This document shows positions 32,001 through 41,590 of a stretch of 45,573 bases of DNA, piece after piece (the first letter of the stretch is position 1; every line of letters starts with the position of its first letter). A program made the position numbers and the translations under genes. Below the pieces are notes generated by a model. The model had not been told where the DNA came from. It ran no database searches and saw nothing but the letters and a program-made list of their open reading frames with translations. The stretch comes from Cytobacillus praedii (GTDB lineage Bacteria; Bacillota; Bacilli; Bacillales; Cytobacillaceae), in contig NZ_LMBX01000014.1 of the NCBI RefSeq assembly GCF_001439605.1, positions 1 through 45,573 of the forward strand, given 5' to 3'.

Positions 32001-32587
32001 AAATGAAAATCGTATGCTGCTATCATTTGGGTGCAGCTTTTTTGATTGCCAGATGTCCGATTTGAAGAAGTCGATGAATCAAGTTGTCCAAAAACACCAT
32101 TTGTAATGATCATGTGGCATTATAACTTTTATACTTGTAAAGCATCCGAAACCTTTCATTAATAAGAATTTTTATTTAGCCCTTTCCAGCTTTGGGGAGA
32201 GGCTTTATTTATTGAGGAAAAATTATTTTAAAAACAATGAAATTATTTAAAGGGCTAACCCGTTCTAATAGCTGTTAGATGAAAACAAGGCATGCGCATG
32301 ATTGTTTTAAGCAGGAGGTCAAAATGGAAGATGAACATCAATAGGTGCAAGAAGTGCTTTTGGGAAAAAAATAGGGGTACAGCCAATTTTGGCGGTACCC
32401 CTATTAATATTTAAAGAATCGCTGAAGAAAAAGCAAATATAGATTTTAAGAAAATATATTGAAAAAAGTAATACCGTGTGGTAAATTTATATAGATATAC
32501 ACTAATTAATCACAATTAAGTATATTATCCCTATCTTAATTATACAGTGTAATCGATGTGATAGTCAACCCTTTTTTAAAAAAATTT
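32001..32587. other. 590-bp region rich in hairpins, without a recognised gene
   Basis: Three more stem-loops lie here. GCTGC/GCAGC (32016-32037) is followed by six T. AGCCCTTTCC with GGGGAGaGGCT (32178-32204) is followed by TTATTTATT. AATAGGGGTAC (32370-32380) pairs with GTACCCCTATT (32394-32404) with an inner GCC/GGC, and has its T-run on the minus strand. An AGGAGG-driven mini-ORF (ATG 32324, product MEDEHQ) may be a gene relic. The inverted repeat AATTAAG/CTTAATT (32514-32541) lies in the likely helD promoter. The region looks like the scar of lost genes. Confidence 0.55.
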
Positions 32588-32600
32588 AGGAGTGTTTGCA

Positions 32601-34937
32601 ATGAATTTGAAATGTCAGCAGGAGCAAAAACGAGTAGACAGTGTAATGCAAACAATTACTCAGGAAATCAGTAAATTGGAAGAAGAAACCTCCAGGCGCA
32701 GAAATGAAGTGGTTCAAATCCGCAAGCATTTTTGGGATGAAATCAAGGTGAATACGGATACATTTGATGATTATCTTGAGACGATTATCGGTTTAAGACA
32801 AGAGGCACAAGCTCTGTCGGTAAACCAAAGTGCCCATAGGCATGCATCCAAGCGTTTGTCCACTCTGCGGAGAATGCAGGAGATTCCTTATTTTGGACGA
32901 ATTGATTTTATTGAAGAGGGTACTTCAACGGAAGAACAAATTTATATTGGTATTTCTTCGCTTAGTGATCCCCATGGTGAAGATTTCCTCATCTACGATT
33001 GGAGGGCTCCGATCTCAAGTGTTTACTACGATTTTCAGCCTGGTCCTGCTAAATATTTAACACCAGGTGGCACAATTCAGGGCATATTGGAGAAAAAGTG
33101 GCAATATCTGATCCGCAGCGGTGTCCTTCAATCGATGTTCGATACGAGTCTTACCATTGGAGATGAAATTTTACAGCAGGTTCTGGGGAAAGGGACCGAC
33201 AAAAAGATGCACAATATAGTAGCGACCATTCAACAGGATCAAAATCAAATCATTCGTCATGATCACCGAAGGCTGCTCATTGTACATGGAGCTGCTGGAA
33301 GTGGCAAGACATCCGCTGCGATGCAGCGAATTGCTTATTTGCTATATAAATATCGAGATCGAATAAATGCTGATCAAATCATTCTTTTTTCTCCTAATTC
33401 CATGTTTAATAGTTATGTGTCAAATGTACTGCCAGAACTTGGCGAAGAAAATATGCAACAGGTTACATTCCAAGAATATTTGGATCATCGTCTAAGTAAC
33501 GAGTTTCAAATTGAAAACCCCTTTGAGCAATTGGAATATGTTTTAACAGGAGTGCATACTCCCTCGTATAAAACAAGGGTTGCGAGTATTCGATTCAAAG
33601 CATCTAGTCGTTTTTTTGAGGCAATTCAATCTTATAGACAATCACTAGAAGTATCAGGAATGCTATTTAAGGATATTAGCTTCAGAGGGAAGCCTATCGT
33701 TACTTCACAACAAATTGCGGACAGATTTTATCGGAATGAGAAATCACTTCGCTTTCACAATAGACTTGAAAAAATAAAGGAATGGCTTATTAAGAAAATA
33801 AATGATGCAATAAAGGAAGAACGATATAAGCCATGGGTTCAGGAAGAAATCGAACTGCTTAGCAACGAAGATTATCATAAAGCCCATAGTTACTTAGCGG
33901 AAAAACGAGGGTTTAAAGGCGAAGATAAAGCCGACTATGAGATCGAGCCCGAAGCACTAGCAAGATTGATTGCTCACCAAAAAATGAAGCCGTTAAGAAA
34001 ACAAGTGCAAAAATTTCACTTCGTTGACATGAAAGGGATGTATAGGCAGCTTTTTGCTAATCCAAAAATCATTAAGGATTGGATAGGGGGGGAGACACCA
34101 GAAGAGTGGGGCGATATTTGTCAAATGACGCTGAAAATACTAGATGAAGATAAACTTTTTTATGAGGATTCTACTCCGTTTCTACTTTTGAAAGAGATGA
34201 TTCTAGGCTTTCAGACAAACAGTTCAATTAAACATGTCGTTGTTGATGAGGCACAGGATTATTCTCCTTTTCAATTTGAGTTTTTGAGGCGTTTATTTCC
34301 TGCGGCAAGAATGACTGTGCTAGGCGATTTTAATCAGGCGATATTCGCCCATGCCAGCGAAATGGTTGATTTTAACACACTTATGAACCTATATGGACCT
34401 GATGAAACGGAAGTGATCAACATGGCACGCAGTTACCGATCTACCAAACCGATCATTGAGTTTACCAGAAAGCTTATTTCTAACGGAGATAGGATTATCC
34501 CTTTCGAACGCGAAGGTGAGCGACCTAAGCTAACACAATTAGTTGACCATATAGAACTCCACAGCTGTATTGCCTCCAAAATCGCAGATTTGCGAGGTAT
34601 AGGCTTTAATAGCATTGCGATCATATGCAAATCTGCTGAAGAAAGTATAAGTGCCTATGAAGCCTTATCGAGCCTTGATGAAATCAAGCTCTTGAAGAGT
34701 AACTCGATTGAATACGAACAAGGAGTCGTAGTTGTACCATCCTATTTGTCCAAGGGTATTGAATTCGATGCCGTCATCATTTATGATGCATCGGAGGATG
34801 TATACGGTGATGAGAGCCTCAGAAGAGTATTTTACACCGCCTGCACGAGGGCAATGCATTTTTTACAGCTTTACTGTGTAGGTGAACCTAGTCCATTTTT
34901 GCGGGACGTTTTGCGTGAAGGCCACATTCAAGCTTGA
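32601..34937 (+). CDS. helD: HelD-type RNA polymerase recycling helicase
   Basis: A 778-residue superfamily 1 ATPase. HelD enters the channels of RNA polymerase, removes nucleic acid from stalled complexes, and in some bacteria confers rifamycin tolerance. The N-terminal arm is a long coiled coil (about residues 5-95, QQEQKRVDSVMQTITQEI...). Walker A is GAAGSGKTSA (about 230-239), motif II VDEAQD (about 547-552), and the C-terminal motifs RSYRSTKPI and YTACTRAM are present. Length and layout match B. subtilis HelD. ATG 32601 lies eight bases behind AGGAG; the GTG at 32592 overlaps the SD. A multidrug exporter gene follows. Confidence 0.93.
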   Translation: MNLKCQQEQKRVDSVMQTITQEISKLEEETSRRRNEVVQIRKHFWDEIKVNTDTFDDYLETIIGLRQEAQALSVNQSAHRHASKRLSTLRRMQEIPYFGRIDFIEEGTSTEEQIYIGISSLSDPHGEDFLIYDWRAPISSVYYDFQPGPAKYLTPGGTIQGILEKKWQYLIRSGVLQSMFDTSLTIGDEILQQVLGKGTDKKMHNIVATIQQDQNQIIRHDHRRLLIVHGAAGSGKTSAAMQRIAYLLYKYRDRINADQIILFSPNSMFNSYVSNVLPELGEENMQQVTFQEYLDHRLSNEFQIENPFEQLEYVLTGVHTPSYKTRVASIRFKASSRFFEAIQSYRQSLEVSGMLFKDISFRGKPIVTSQQIADRFYRNEKSLRFHNRLEKIKEWLIKKINDAIKEERYKPWVQEEIELLSNEDYHKAHSYLAEKRGFKGEDKADYEIEPEALARLIAHQKMKPLRKQVQKFHFVDMKGMYRQLFANPKIIKDWIGGETPEEWGDICQMTLKILDEDKLFYEDSTPFLLLKEMILGFQTNSSIKHVVVDEAQDYSPFQFEFLRRLFPAARMTVLGDFNQAIFAHASEMVDFNTLMNLYGPDETEVINMARSYRSTKPIIEFTRKLISNGDRIIPFEREGERPKLTQLVDHIELHSCIASKIADLRGIGFNSIAIICKSAEESISAYEALSSLDEIKLLKSNSIEYEQGVVVVPSYLSKGIEFDAVIIYDASEDVYGDESLRRVFYTACTRAMHFLQLYCVGEPSPFLRDVLREGHIQA

Positions 34938-35109
34938 ATTAGGTGGATTTTTTCGTTGGAACTGTGTTCCTAAACACTTACAGCACTTTCTGCCATAAAG
35001 TTTCATAAGGAAGTGAAAGGTATAGAATTTATAGAAAATGATAGTGATTAAAAGTTGTATTAAACACCCATGCACCAAAACTTAACAAAGAAAGTAGGAA
35101 TGATTTTAT

Positions 35110-36636
35110 ATGTCTGAGCAATCCAATTCTGTCCAAAAAAAACCGCCATATGGCATGATTGCCATTTTATTTATCGGGGCTTTTGTTGCTATATTAAATG
35201 AAACCTTACTAAACGTTGCTCTTCCATCTATTATGGAAGAATTCGATGTGAATGCTACTGCGGTACAATGGCTCTCCACTGGTTATATGCTCATTAATGG
35301 TATTTTAATACCAGCCAGTGCGTTCTTCATTCAGCGCTTTTCTGACAAAAAGTTATTTATTACAGCCATGTTATTATTTACTTTAGGAACACTTCTAGCC
35401 AGTCTAGCACCTGCATTTGGTGTGTTATTAGGAGCACGTATGATTCAAGCTTCAGGCTCCGCGATTATGATGCCGTTATTAATGAATGTCATGCTTACCG
35501 CATTTCCGGTTGAAAAAAGAGGAGCGGCAATGGGAATGTTTGGCCTTGTTATGATTACAGCTCCAGCGATTGGACCGACTCTTTCTGGATGGCTGATTGA
35601 GCATTACAGCTGGAGAATGTTATTTGACCTTGTTCTTCCAATAGCCATTTTAACTTTAGTCTTAGCATTCTTTAAATTGAAAGATGTAACATCGCAACGT
35701 GCGATTAAGCTTGATGTTATCTCTCTAGTTTTATCAAGCATTGGATTTGGCGGTTTGCTTTATGGCTTTAGTTCTGCAGGGGAAAAAGGATGGGATCATC
35801 CATTCGTATACGGTACGATTATTATAGGTGCAATTGCTTTAATTACCTTTATCCTCCGTCAGCTCCGGATGGATGATCCTATGCTTGAGTTTCGCATTTT
35901 TAAATATCCAATGTTCGCCTTGTCATCAGCCATTTCAATCGTAATTGCAGTCGCAATGTTTTCAGCAATGATCTTAATGCCTATCTATGTGCAAACCATT
36001 CGTGGGATTTCTCCAATGGAATCCGGCCTATTGATGCTTCCTGGAGCTATTGTCATGGGGATAATGTCGCCTATTACAGGAAAACTCTTTGATAAGTATG
36101 GGGCAAGAACGTTGGCTGTAATTGGACTGATCATTACGGTTGTGACAACCTATTACTTTAGCAAAATTGGTATGAATACTGCTTATTCTACCCTTGTTCT
36201 GCTGTTTACCTTTCGGATGTTTGGGATGTCAATGGTTATGATGCCAGTAATGACAAACGGTTTGAATCAGCTGCCAGCAATAAATAATCCACACGGAACA
36301 GCGATGAACAATACACTTCAGCAGGTATCTGGTGCGATCGGTTCCGCATTGTTGATTACCGTAATGAACAACCGAACGAAAGTAAAAGCTGAGGAATTAG
36401 CTGCTGATGCAATGGCAAATATGGGTTCCAGTACAACTCAACCATCTGCACAGGCTGCAGCTGAGATAAAACAACAAATCATGAATGAAGCAATGCTGCA
36501 TGGTATTAATTTTTCTTTTTTCATTTCTACTATGATTGCTGTTTTAGCACTCATTCTTGCTCTCTTTATTAAAAGAGTAAAACCCAATCATGAAGAAGTT
36601 GCAGCAAAACATTTAGATACTGTTCAAGAAGAATAG
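35110..36636 (+). CDS. DHA2-type multidrug MFS exporter
   Basis: A 508-residue carrier with 14 predicted TM segments, the DHA2 (EmrB/QacA/LmrB) pattern. TM1 carries FIGAFVAILNETLLNVALPSI, the TM4/5 loop RMIQASGSAIMMPLLMNVM, and motif C GLVMITAPAIGPTLSGWL is clear. The C-terminal tail is hydrophilic (KRVKPNHEEVAAKH). It is close to LmrB-like lincomycin/multidrug exporters, but the substrate is not readable. The SD is weak. It follows helD by 172 bp with no strong terminator between, so a shared drug-induced response is possible. Confidence 0.88.
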   Translation: MSEQSNSVQKKPPYGMIAILFIGAFVAILNETLLNVALPSIMEEFDVNATAVQWLSTGYMLINGILIPASAFFIQRFSDKKLFITAMLLFTLGTLLASLAPAFGVLLGARMIQASGSAIMMPLLMNVMLTAFPVEKRGAAMGMFGLVMITAPAIGPTLSGWLIEHYSWRMLFDLVLPIAILTLVLAFFKLKDVTSQRAIKLDVISLVLSSIGFGGLLYGFSSAGEKGWDHPFVYGTIIIGAIALITFILRQLRMDDPMLEFRIFKYPMFALSSAISIVIAVAMFSAMILMPIYVQTIRGISPMESGLLMLPGAIVMGIMSPITGKLFDKYGARTLAVIGLIITVVTTYYFSKIGMNTAYSTLVLLFTFRMFGMSMVMMPVMTNGLNQLPAINNPHGTAMNNTLQQVSGAIGSALLITVMNNRTKVKAEELAADAMANMGSSTTQPSAQAAAEIKQQIMNEAMLHGINFSFFISTMIAVLALILALFIKRVKPNHEEVAAKHLDTVQEE

Positions 36637-36964
36637 ATTTGCTGAAAATCGGTGATGCCTAGGTCTAACCTCTCGGCTAATTAAAATTCATGGCTCTGCA
36701 GCAAAATTATAGATTAAACTAAACAAGTGCATAGAATATAAATAAAGTATAAAGTAAACCGATTTTTTACAAACAGGCATTTATCTGTAAGAACAATACA
36801 AAGTCCAATTTTTCACTATTGATGCTGAGAAATTTGGACTTTGTATTGCTTAATGGGAAAATAACTAATAAAAAAGTTACGCTTCGAAAAACTTGCTGTT
36901 AACGAAACATCCCTTTAATGTCAGCAAATATCTTTAGAGAAGAATTTTGCTGAAATGCTGGCAA
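36637..36964. terminator. Intergenic region with a long hairpin between convergent genes
   Basis: CAATACAAAGTCCAA (36794-36808) and TTGGACTTTGTATTG (36834-36848) form a perfect 15-bp stem, and TTTTTCA/TGAGAAA extends it inward. There is no T-run, but the stem lies between the convergent DHA2 and serine-hydrolase genes and can act in both directions. The remaining bases hold nothing recognisable. Confidence 0.6.
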
Positions 36965-38002
36965 TTAAAAGGGGTAGGCTCTGTAAATATCTCCAATAAT
37001 GCCCTTTAATTGATGAACACCTAAGTCAGTATTTGTCATTATAACTAGCCCTGTTTCGATATCAGGATAAGCCACCATCATACTTTGAAAACCAGCCCCC
37101 CAACCTAGAGAAGAAATTTCAATTCCCTTTTCGGTTTTATCAAGGAAGACACCTAACCCAGTCCATTCTTTTGTACCTTGTGGAGTAATCACTTCAATAG
37201 CTTTACTTACAGAAAGATTAAGTTTACTTGCGCCTTTTAAAGAATTTATTAATTCTATAACCAAGAGAGCTAAATCTGAAGGAGTTGTCCAAAGACCAGC
37301 AGCAGCTGGATATGGATAAATGGGGTACTTTCCACATACTTCGTCCCCAGCTTTGTTATGACCAGTAGAAAAATTGGATTGAACAGCCCCCTCATTTGGA
37401 GGATCAAATGTGCTATTTTCCATATGTAATGGTTGAAAAATAAATTCATACATTATTTCGTTGAAAGTTTTTCCAGTCACATCCTCAATCAAGAGTTGTA
37501 TAATACAAAAGCCTGCATCCGAATATTGAAAGTCACTTTCAGGTTCATAATTCATTTCAATAGGAACGTTACAGTAGGGGGTTTTTCCTTCTAATAGCTG
37601 TACCATTGTAGGAAAACCTATTTTCGAATCGAGTACAGGAAAACTTCCTTCAGGATCAACAACTCCTGATTGATGACATAGGAGATTTCTAAGGGTCACT
37701 TTTTTTCTCCGATTCGATTCATTATAAGGAATTTGCCACGATACAAGTTTTTCATTTATATCTTCATCTAAATCAAGAATACACAAGTCTGTTAACTTCA
37801 TTACTAACATTGATGTTAGAAATTTACTAATTGAACAAGCACTAAATATCGAATGGATATCCACATTTTTTTCCGAATTTGCATCAATTAACCCATAGCA
37901 TACCGTCCTGCTTACCTTACAACCTTCAATGCAAGCCATACTAAGCCCAGTTACATGATAATTATCCATAAGATTTTGAATCTTGTTATGCTGTAATTTC
38001 AT
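36965..38002 (-). CDS. Beta-lactamase-fold serine hydrolase
   Basis: A 345-residue protein of the class C beta-lactamase/PBP4*-like esterase superfamily (pfam Beta-lactamase). The nucleophile motif SxxK is S57-I-S-K60, the second motif is Y160-S-D instead of YxN, and the third region reads GWGAGFQSM rather than KTG or HxG. There is no signal peptide or membrane segment, so it is probably a cytoplasmic esterase or peptidase and not a resistance beta-lactamase. GGAGAGG precedes the ATG on the minus strand. It is divergent from the Nudix gene, with about 180 bp between them. Confidence 0.83.
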   Translation of the reverse strand: MKLQHNKIQNLMDNYHVTGLSMACIEGCKVSRTVCYGLIDANSEKNVDIHSIFSACSISKFLTSMLVMKLTDLCILDLDEDINEKLVSWQIPYNESNRRKKVTLRNLLCHQSGVVDPEGSFPVLDSKIGFPTMVQLLEGKTPYCNVPIEMNYEPESDFQYSDAGFCIIQLLIEDVTGKTFNEIMYEFIFQPLHMENSTFDPPNEGAVQSNFSTGHNKAGDEVCGKYPIYPYPAAAGLWTTPSDLALLVIELINSLKGASKLNLSVSKAIEVITPQGTKEWTGLGVFLDKTEKGIEISSLGWGAGFQSMMVAYPDIETGLVIMTNTDLGVHQLKGIIGDIYRAYPF

Positions 38003-38180
38003 ATGTACCTCTCCATAAGTTTAATATATTCTCATTTTACTAAATATTTTTATAATGATAAATTATGTATCTTCAATTTGAAAGTTAAAAGCTAAATAGA
38101 CTCATAGTTGAGTTCATAAACCATGATCTATAAAATAAGATTTATAGTGATTTGGAAAAAATATATAGGATGTGGAAATA

Positions 38181-38807
38181 TTGGAAAATGAAATACTGAA
38201 AATATTCGATCAACATCGGAATCAAATAGGCACTGCATCAAGAGAAGAAGTCCATAGGGTTGGTTATTGGCATGAAGCTTTCCATTGCTGGCTTTTTAGC
38301 AGAGAAGGGGATGAGTTGTACATTTATCTTCAAATTCGGAGCGAAATGAAAAAGGACTATCCGAATCTAATCGATATTACAGCAGCAGGACATCTTTTAG
38401 CGAATGAAACAGTTGAGGATGGGACTAGAGAGATTAAAGAAGAAATTGGGATTGACGTGTCTTTCGATGAGTTAATTCCAGCAGGTGTATATAATTATTC
38501 TATAGTAAATGAAAAATTTATCGATAATGAACTGGCTTATATCTTTCTATATGAAACGAATTGTAGCCTTCATGATTTTACATTACAAAGAGAAGAAGTA
38601 TCAGGGATTGTTATGGTAAAGTGGAATGAATTCTATAAGCTTTGGTCATACGAGAAAGAAGAGGTCATCATCCAAGGCTTTGAAATAAATAATGAAGGGC
38701 AAAGAACTCTAATTAACAGGGTTGTAGGCAAAAAGGACTTTGTCCCACATGAACAGTCATATTATGAACATATTATTCAAGCGTTTCAGAAAATAATGAG
38801 AGATTAG
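38181..38807 (+). CDS. Nudix hydrolase, IPP-isomerase-like branch
   Basis: A 208-residue Nudix protein. It opens ENEILKIFDQHRNQIGTASREEVHRVGYWHEAFHCWLF, the signature of YfcD/type-I-IDI-like Nudix enzymes (only part is cited as evidence). The Nudix box GHLLANETVEDGTREIKEEIGID has all catalytic positions. Substrate unknown. The start is uncertain: the TTG at 38181 gives the normal family N-terminus, while the GTG at 38172 sits one base behind AGGA. The small-exporter gene begins eight bases behind its stop codon, so they are cotranscribed. Confidence 0.83.
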   Translation: MENEILKIFDQHRNQIGTASREEVHRVGYWHEAFHCWLFSREGDELYIYLQIRSEMKKDYPNLIDITAAGHLLANETVEDGTREIKEEIGIDVSFDELIPAGVYNYSIVNEKFIDNELAYIFLYETNCSLHDFTLQREEVSGIVMVKWNEFYKLWSYEKEEVIIQGFEINNEGQRTLINRVVGKKDFVPHEQSYYEHIIQAFQKIMRD

Positions 38808-38815
38808 GTGATCAA

Positions 38816-39352
38816 ATGGTAGTATCATACTTTTTAGTGTTTTTATTGGCCGCAATTCCATTGTTTGAACTATTTACAGTTATCCCGATAGCGATCATTG
38901 GCGGATTGTCGCCTGTTCCAGTAGCTATCCTTGGCTTCTTTGGAAATCTATTAACTATTTTATTATTAATTGTTTTTGTAGATAAAATTAAAATATTTAT
39001 AAAAACTAGAAAGCAAAAACGAAAGGTAATTCCTGAAGTTGAAGGCGGGGAAAACCGATATACGGATGGGATGGAAACAGAAAATGATTCCAAAAAACAG
39101 AAAAGAGCTAGAGCACTTTTTGATAAATACGGTGTTCCCGGTTTAACAATTTTTGGCCCGCTATTAGTTGGCTCACATATTTCTGCATTCATGGGAATGA
39201 GTTTTGGATCAAACAGGGGGCTTGTGACAGGTTGGATGATTGCAAGTTTAGTGATATGGACGATTGTCTCAGCAGTTTTAGCGAATTCTGGTGTATCATT
39301 CTTGGCGCCTGAGTTGAAAGAGAATGGTTTTCTGCTCCGGATCTTCAAGTAA
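38816..39352 (+). CDS. Small multidrug export protein family (COG2426-like)
   Basis: A 178-residue membrane protein. Hydrophobic segments lie near residues 3-22, 25-55, 108-130 and 137-160, with a charged central loop (KTRKQKRKVIPEVEGGE...). AAIPLFELFTVIPIAI at the start and KYGVPGLTIFGPLLVGSHISAFMG match the small multidrug export (Sm_multidrug_ex) family, which is related to DedA-type fold proteins; the export role is poorly supported. TAGGTG lies before the ATG and overlaps the Nudix stop. A Cys-tailed protein gene follows after 77 bp. Confidence 0.78.
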   Translation: MVVSYFLVFLLAAIPLFELFTVIPIAIIGGLSPVPVAILGFFGNLLTILLLIVFVDKIKIFIKTRKQKRKVIPEVEGGENRYTDGMETENDSKKQKRARALFDKYGVPGLTIFGPLLVGSHISAFMGMSFGSNRGLVTGWMIASLVIWTIVSAVLANSGVSFLAPELKENGFLLRIFK

Positions 39353-39429
39353 AAATGAACCTGTTCTTAAATAGCGAATGGTTCTTAAGCGAAGTAATTA
39401 TAGAAATAAATTAATGAGGAGGGCTGATA

Positions 39430-40359
39430 TTGGAATGGATCCTTTTTATCCTTATTTTAGGATTTATCCTGTTTTTTATTTTAAATACAATAAAAAGAAG
39501 GAAGCGTAAAAGGCGCTTGAAAACTGAAAACGTGCCACCACATTTAGGCATACATGTACCTGAGGGGAATTCAATTGTAAAAACATTAGATGCTTCATTC
39601 CCATCCAACTTTAAAGGCAATGTAAAAAAGAGGATTTTAGCGAAGCATTCCAATTGGACAGAAAATGAGTATCAATGGAAGTTTTTTGAACTAAAAAGAT
39701 ATTTTGTTTTGAATAGTCTGTTGAAATCCGTTCCTATGTTCAGTGTGGAGGTTGATGAAGTTTGGCATGAAATGTTGATGTTCACGAAGGATTACGAAAA
39801 GTTTTCACAGAAATTTTATGGAGAGTTTTTGCACCATATGCCTAATATGGAAATTGAACCGATACCTGGTGAAAGAGCCTTTTTTGATTGGATGTATTTA
39901 AGTTTATTTGAACCAAGATTAAACAGCCATATCCTTTGGGGTGACTTTTTGAGGCATCCTATTAAGAAGGACATTCTTCTAGACTTTAAATATCTTTCAG
40001 AAGAAGAGCTCTTAAAGAAATATTTTCGGCAAACGACTCAATGGGATCCGGTAAAGAAATACTTGATCAATAAACTAAAATTAGAAATTAAACAGGCAGA
40101 ACAATTCCAACATGGAAAAAATCCATTTATCAAAATAAAATCGGAAAATGAATTTCATATTATTCTTCCAGCTGCAGTATTTTTCTCCCTATACGGGGTT
40201 GATCACTACGAAACTAATATAAGCAGTTTGCTTCCTTTCTATTCAGCAAAAGAAGCAGCATCCGGAAGTTCCTGCTCAGGTTTCGGCTGTGTCAGCTCAT
40301 CGGATAGTGATTCAGGAGGATCAAGCTGTTCGAGTTGTGGCGGGGGATGCAGCAGTTAG
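39430..40359 (+). CDS. Membrane-anchored protein with Cys/Ser/Gly tail
   Basis: A 309-residue protein. One N-terminal TM segment (about residues 3-21) is followed by a very basic stretch (KRRKRKRRLK). The middle part has the motif VDEVWHEMLMFTKDYEKFSQ and GEFLHHMP, similar to the Trp-His motif of glycine-rich-domain (GRDP-like) proteins. The last 35 residues are Ser/Gly-rich with five Cys (GSSCSGFGC, SSCSSCGGGC). Such tails suggest metal binding or a disulphide or lipid-modified end. Function unknown. The start is TTG behind GAGGAGGG. It is the last gene of the Nudix/small-exporter unit and is followed by a strong terminator. Confidence 0.7.
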   Translation: MEWILFILILGFILFFILNTIKRRKRKRRLKTENVPPHLGIHVPEGNSIVKTLDASFPSNFKGNVKKRILAKHSNWTENEYQWKFFELKRYFVLNSLLKSVPMFSVEVDEVWHEMLMFTKDYEKFSQKFYGEFLHHMPNMEIEPIPGERAFFDWMYLSLFEPRLNSHILWGDFLRHPIKKDILLDFKYLSEEELLKKYFRQTTQWDPVKKYLINKLKLEIKQAEQFQHGKNPFIKIKSENEFHIILPAAVFFSLYGVDHYETNISSLLPFYSAKEAASGSSCSGFGCVSSSDSDSGGSSCSSCGGGCSS

Positions 40360-40371
40360 TTAAGAAAAGAA

Positions 40372-40404
40372 AAACAAGATCTCCATTCAAGATCTTGTTT
40401 TTTT
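40372..40404. terminator. Bidirectional terminator
   Basis: AAACAAGATC (40372-40381) pairs perfectly with GATCTTGTTT (40391-40400), with T-runs on both sides. It separates the Cys-tail gene from the convergent ABC/sigma operon. Confidence 0.9.
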
Positions 40405-40411
40405 ATAATTA

Positions 40412-41575
40412 TTACTCCAAAATATCCTTTGTTTGCCTATTCCTTACTATCCAACCGATGACAGAAATAGGAATGATGATCATGATACTGTAAATCATTC
40501 CAATTTCCCATTGAGAGCTAGTAAGGTGAAAAGCTTCAACAGGAAGCACACGTTTCTTAATTAGCCAATATAAAACAGCAAATAGAGGGAGCTGAATGCC
40601 TATAATGGAAATATAGTTTTTGCATATACTTGATACAAAAATTGCTAGTAAACTTAATGAGAGTGTAATCACGTATGTAAGCAGGATCGTCATAATTATT
40701 AATTGGAGGAAAGAGAAATCATACCAATATACTGTCCCCATAAATGAGTTAATTTCACTTTCGAGAAACATTCCAATATCGTTAGTTGAATACAATCCAT
40801 AATATACGATGATTAAAAATGTCGTAATAATGAAAGTTGCGAGCATGCCAGCAGTAACCTTTTTCAAAACTAAGCCTCTCCCGATCTTAGAACTATATTG
40901 CAATCCGAACATATTGTTCTTATAATCCCTAATAAAAATGGGAGAAATCATAAAGATGACACTAACTAGAATTGTAATGGCAATGGATTGACTGATCGTT
41001 TGAAAATTATATTCAACAGGGTAGGAAGGAAAGATTGCATTCACTTTTCCAGATTGAATGATTTCTTGAATTCTTTGATCCTGCTTTGAGGTTGGTAGTT
41101 GAACTAGATCGCTATATCCATACCTTTCATTAACAAACTCCATTTTCTCAATAACATTTTCTCTTTGTGGGATCTCCCAGAATAGATCAATCTCCTTATC
41201 AAACATAATTTTTGAAGACAATAGATCAATTTCTGGGTTTTCTTGATTTTCTTTTCTCATGTCAATAAATTCGCGGTAACTAGTAATTCCTAAGTTAGAA
41301 AATTCTTTATCTGCTTGAATATATTTATCAGCCTTCTTTATTTCCTGCTGCAGCACTTTTGTAAAGTCCTTCAGTTCATTTTCATCTAATTCATGCCCAT
41401 ATTTATCAACCATTTCAATACCGATATTATACATATCGGTAGCTGGTCTTCCGTTAGGAAATACACTTATATCAAAATCAATAAATATATAATACATAAG
41501 CAAGTTAATTAATAGGCAAATAAGAAGCATAACGGGGTGAAAAATCTTCTTCATTTCCTCTATGATGATCCGCAA
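40412..41575 (-). CDS. ABC-2 type permease (second permease)
   Basis: A 387-residue membrane protein. TM1 is near residues 13-32, followed by a large extracytoplasmic domain of about 160 residues rich in charged residues, then five TM segments from about residue 190 (ISQSIAITILVSVIFMI...). This is the layout of ABC-2 permeases with a big first loop. The cytoplasmic loop SSKIGRGLVLKKV after TM2 contacts the ATPase. It is the last gene of the operon, 15 bp behind the first permease, and its sister gene has the same architecture (MRI...EV/EM...K start), suggesting a duplicated pair forming a heterodimer. Confidence 0.82.
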   Translation of the reverse strand: MRIIIEEMKKIFHPVMLLICLLINLLMYYIFIDFDISVFPNGRPATDMYNIGIEMVDKYGHELDENELKDFTKVLQQEIKKADKYIQADKEFSNLGITSYREFIDMRKENQENPEIDLLSSKIMFDKEIDLFWEIPQRENVIEKMEFVNERYGYSDLVQLPTSKQDQRIQEIIQSGKVNAIFPSYPVEYNFQTISQSIAITILVSVIFMISPIFIRDYKNNMFGLQYSSKIGRGLVLKKVTAGMLATFIITTFLIIVYYGLYSTNDIGMFLESEINSFMGTVYWYDFSFLQLIIMTILLTYVITLSLSLLAIFVSSICKNYISIIGIQLPLFAVLYWLIKKRVLPVEAFHLTSSQWEIGMIYSIMIIIPISVIGWIVRNRQTKDILE

Positions 41576-41590
41576 ATCTATTCAACTCCT

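Noticed and set aside
32324..32344. Six-codon ORF MEDEHQ behind a perfect AGGAGG
   Set aside because: Too short to call as a gene or leader because no gene follows in a suitable position; mentioned only as a possible remnant.
36965..38002. Beta-lactam resistance enzyme
   Set aside because: No signal peptide, and the second and third active-site motifs differ from true beta-lactamases; a general serine esterase or peptidase is more likely.
38812..39348. 178-codon open frame on the minus strand opposite the small multidrug export gene
   Set aside because: It mirrors the plus-strand gene, has no SD and no family features, and the plus-strand frame is clearly a membrane protein.
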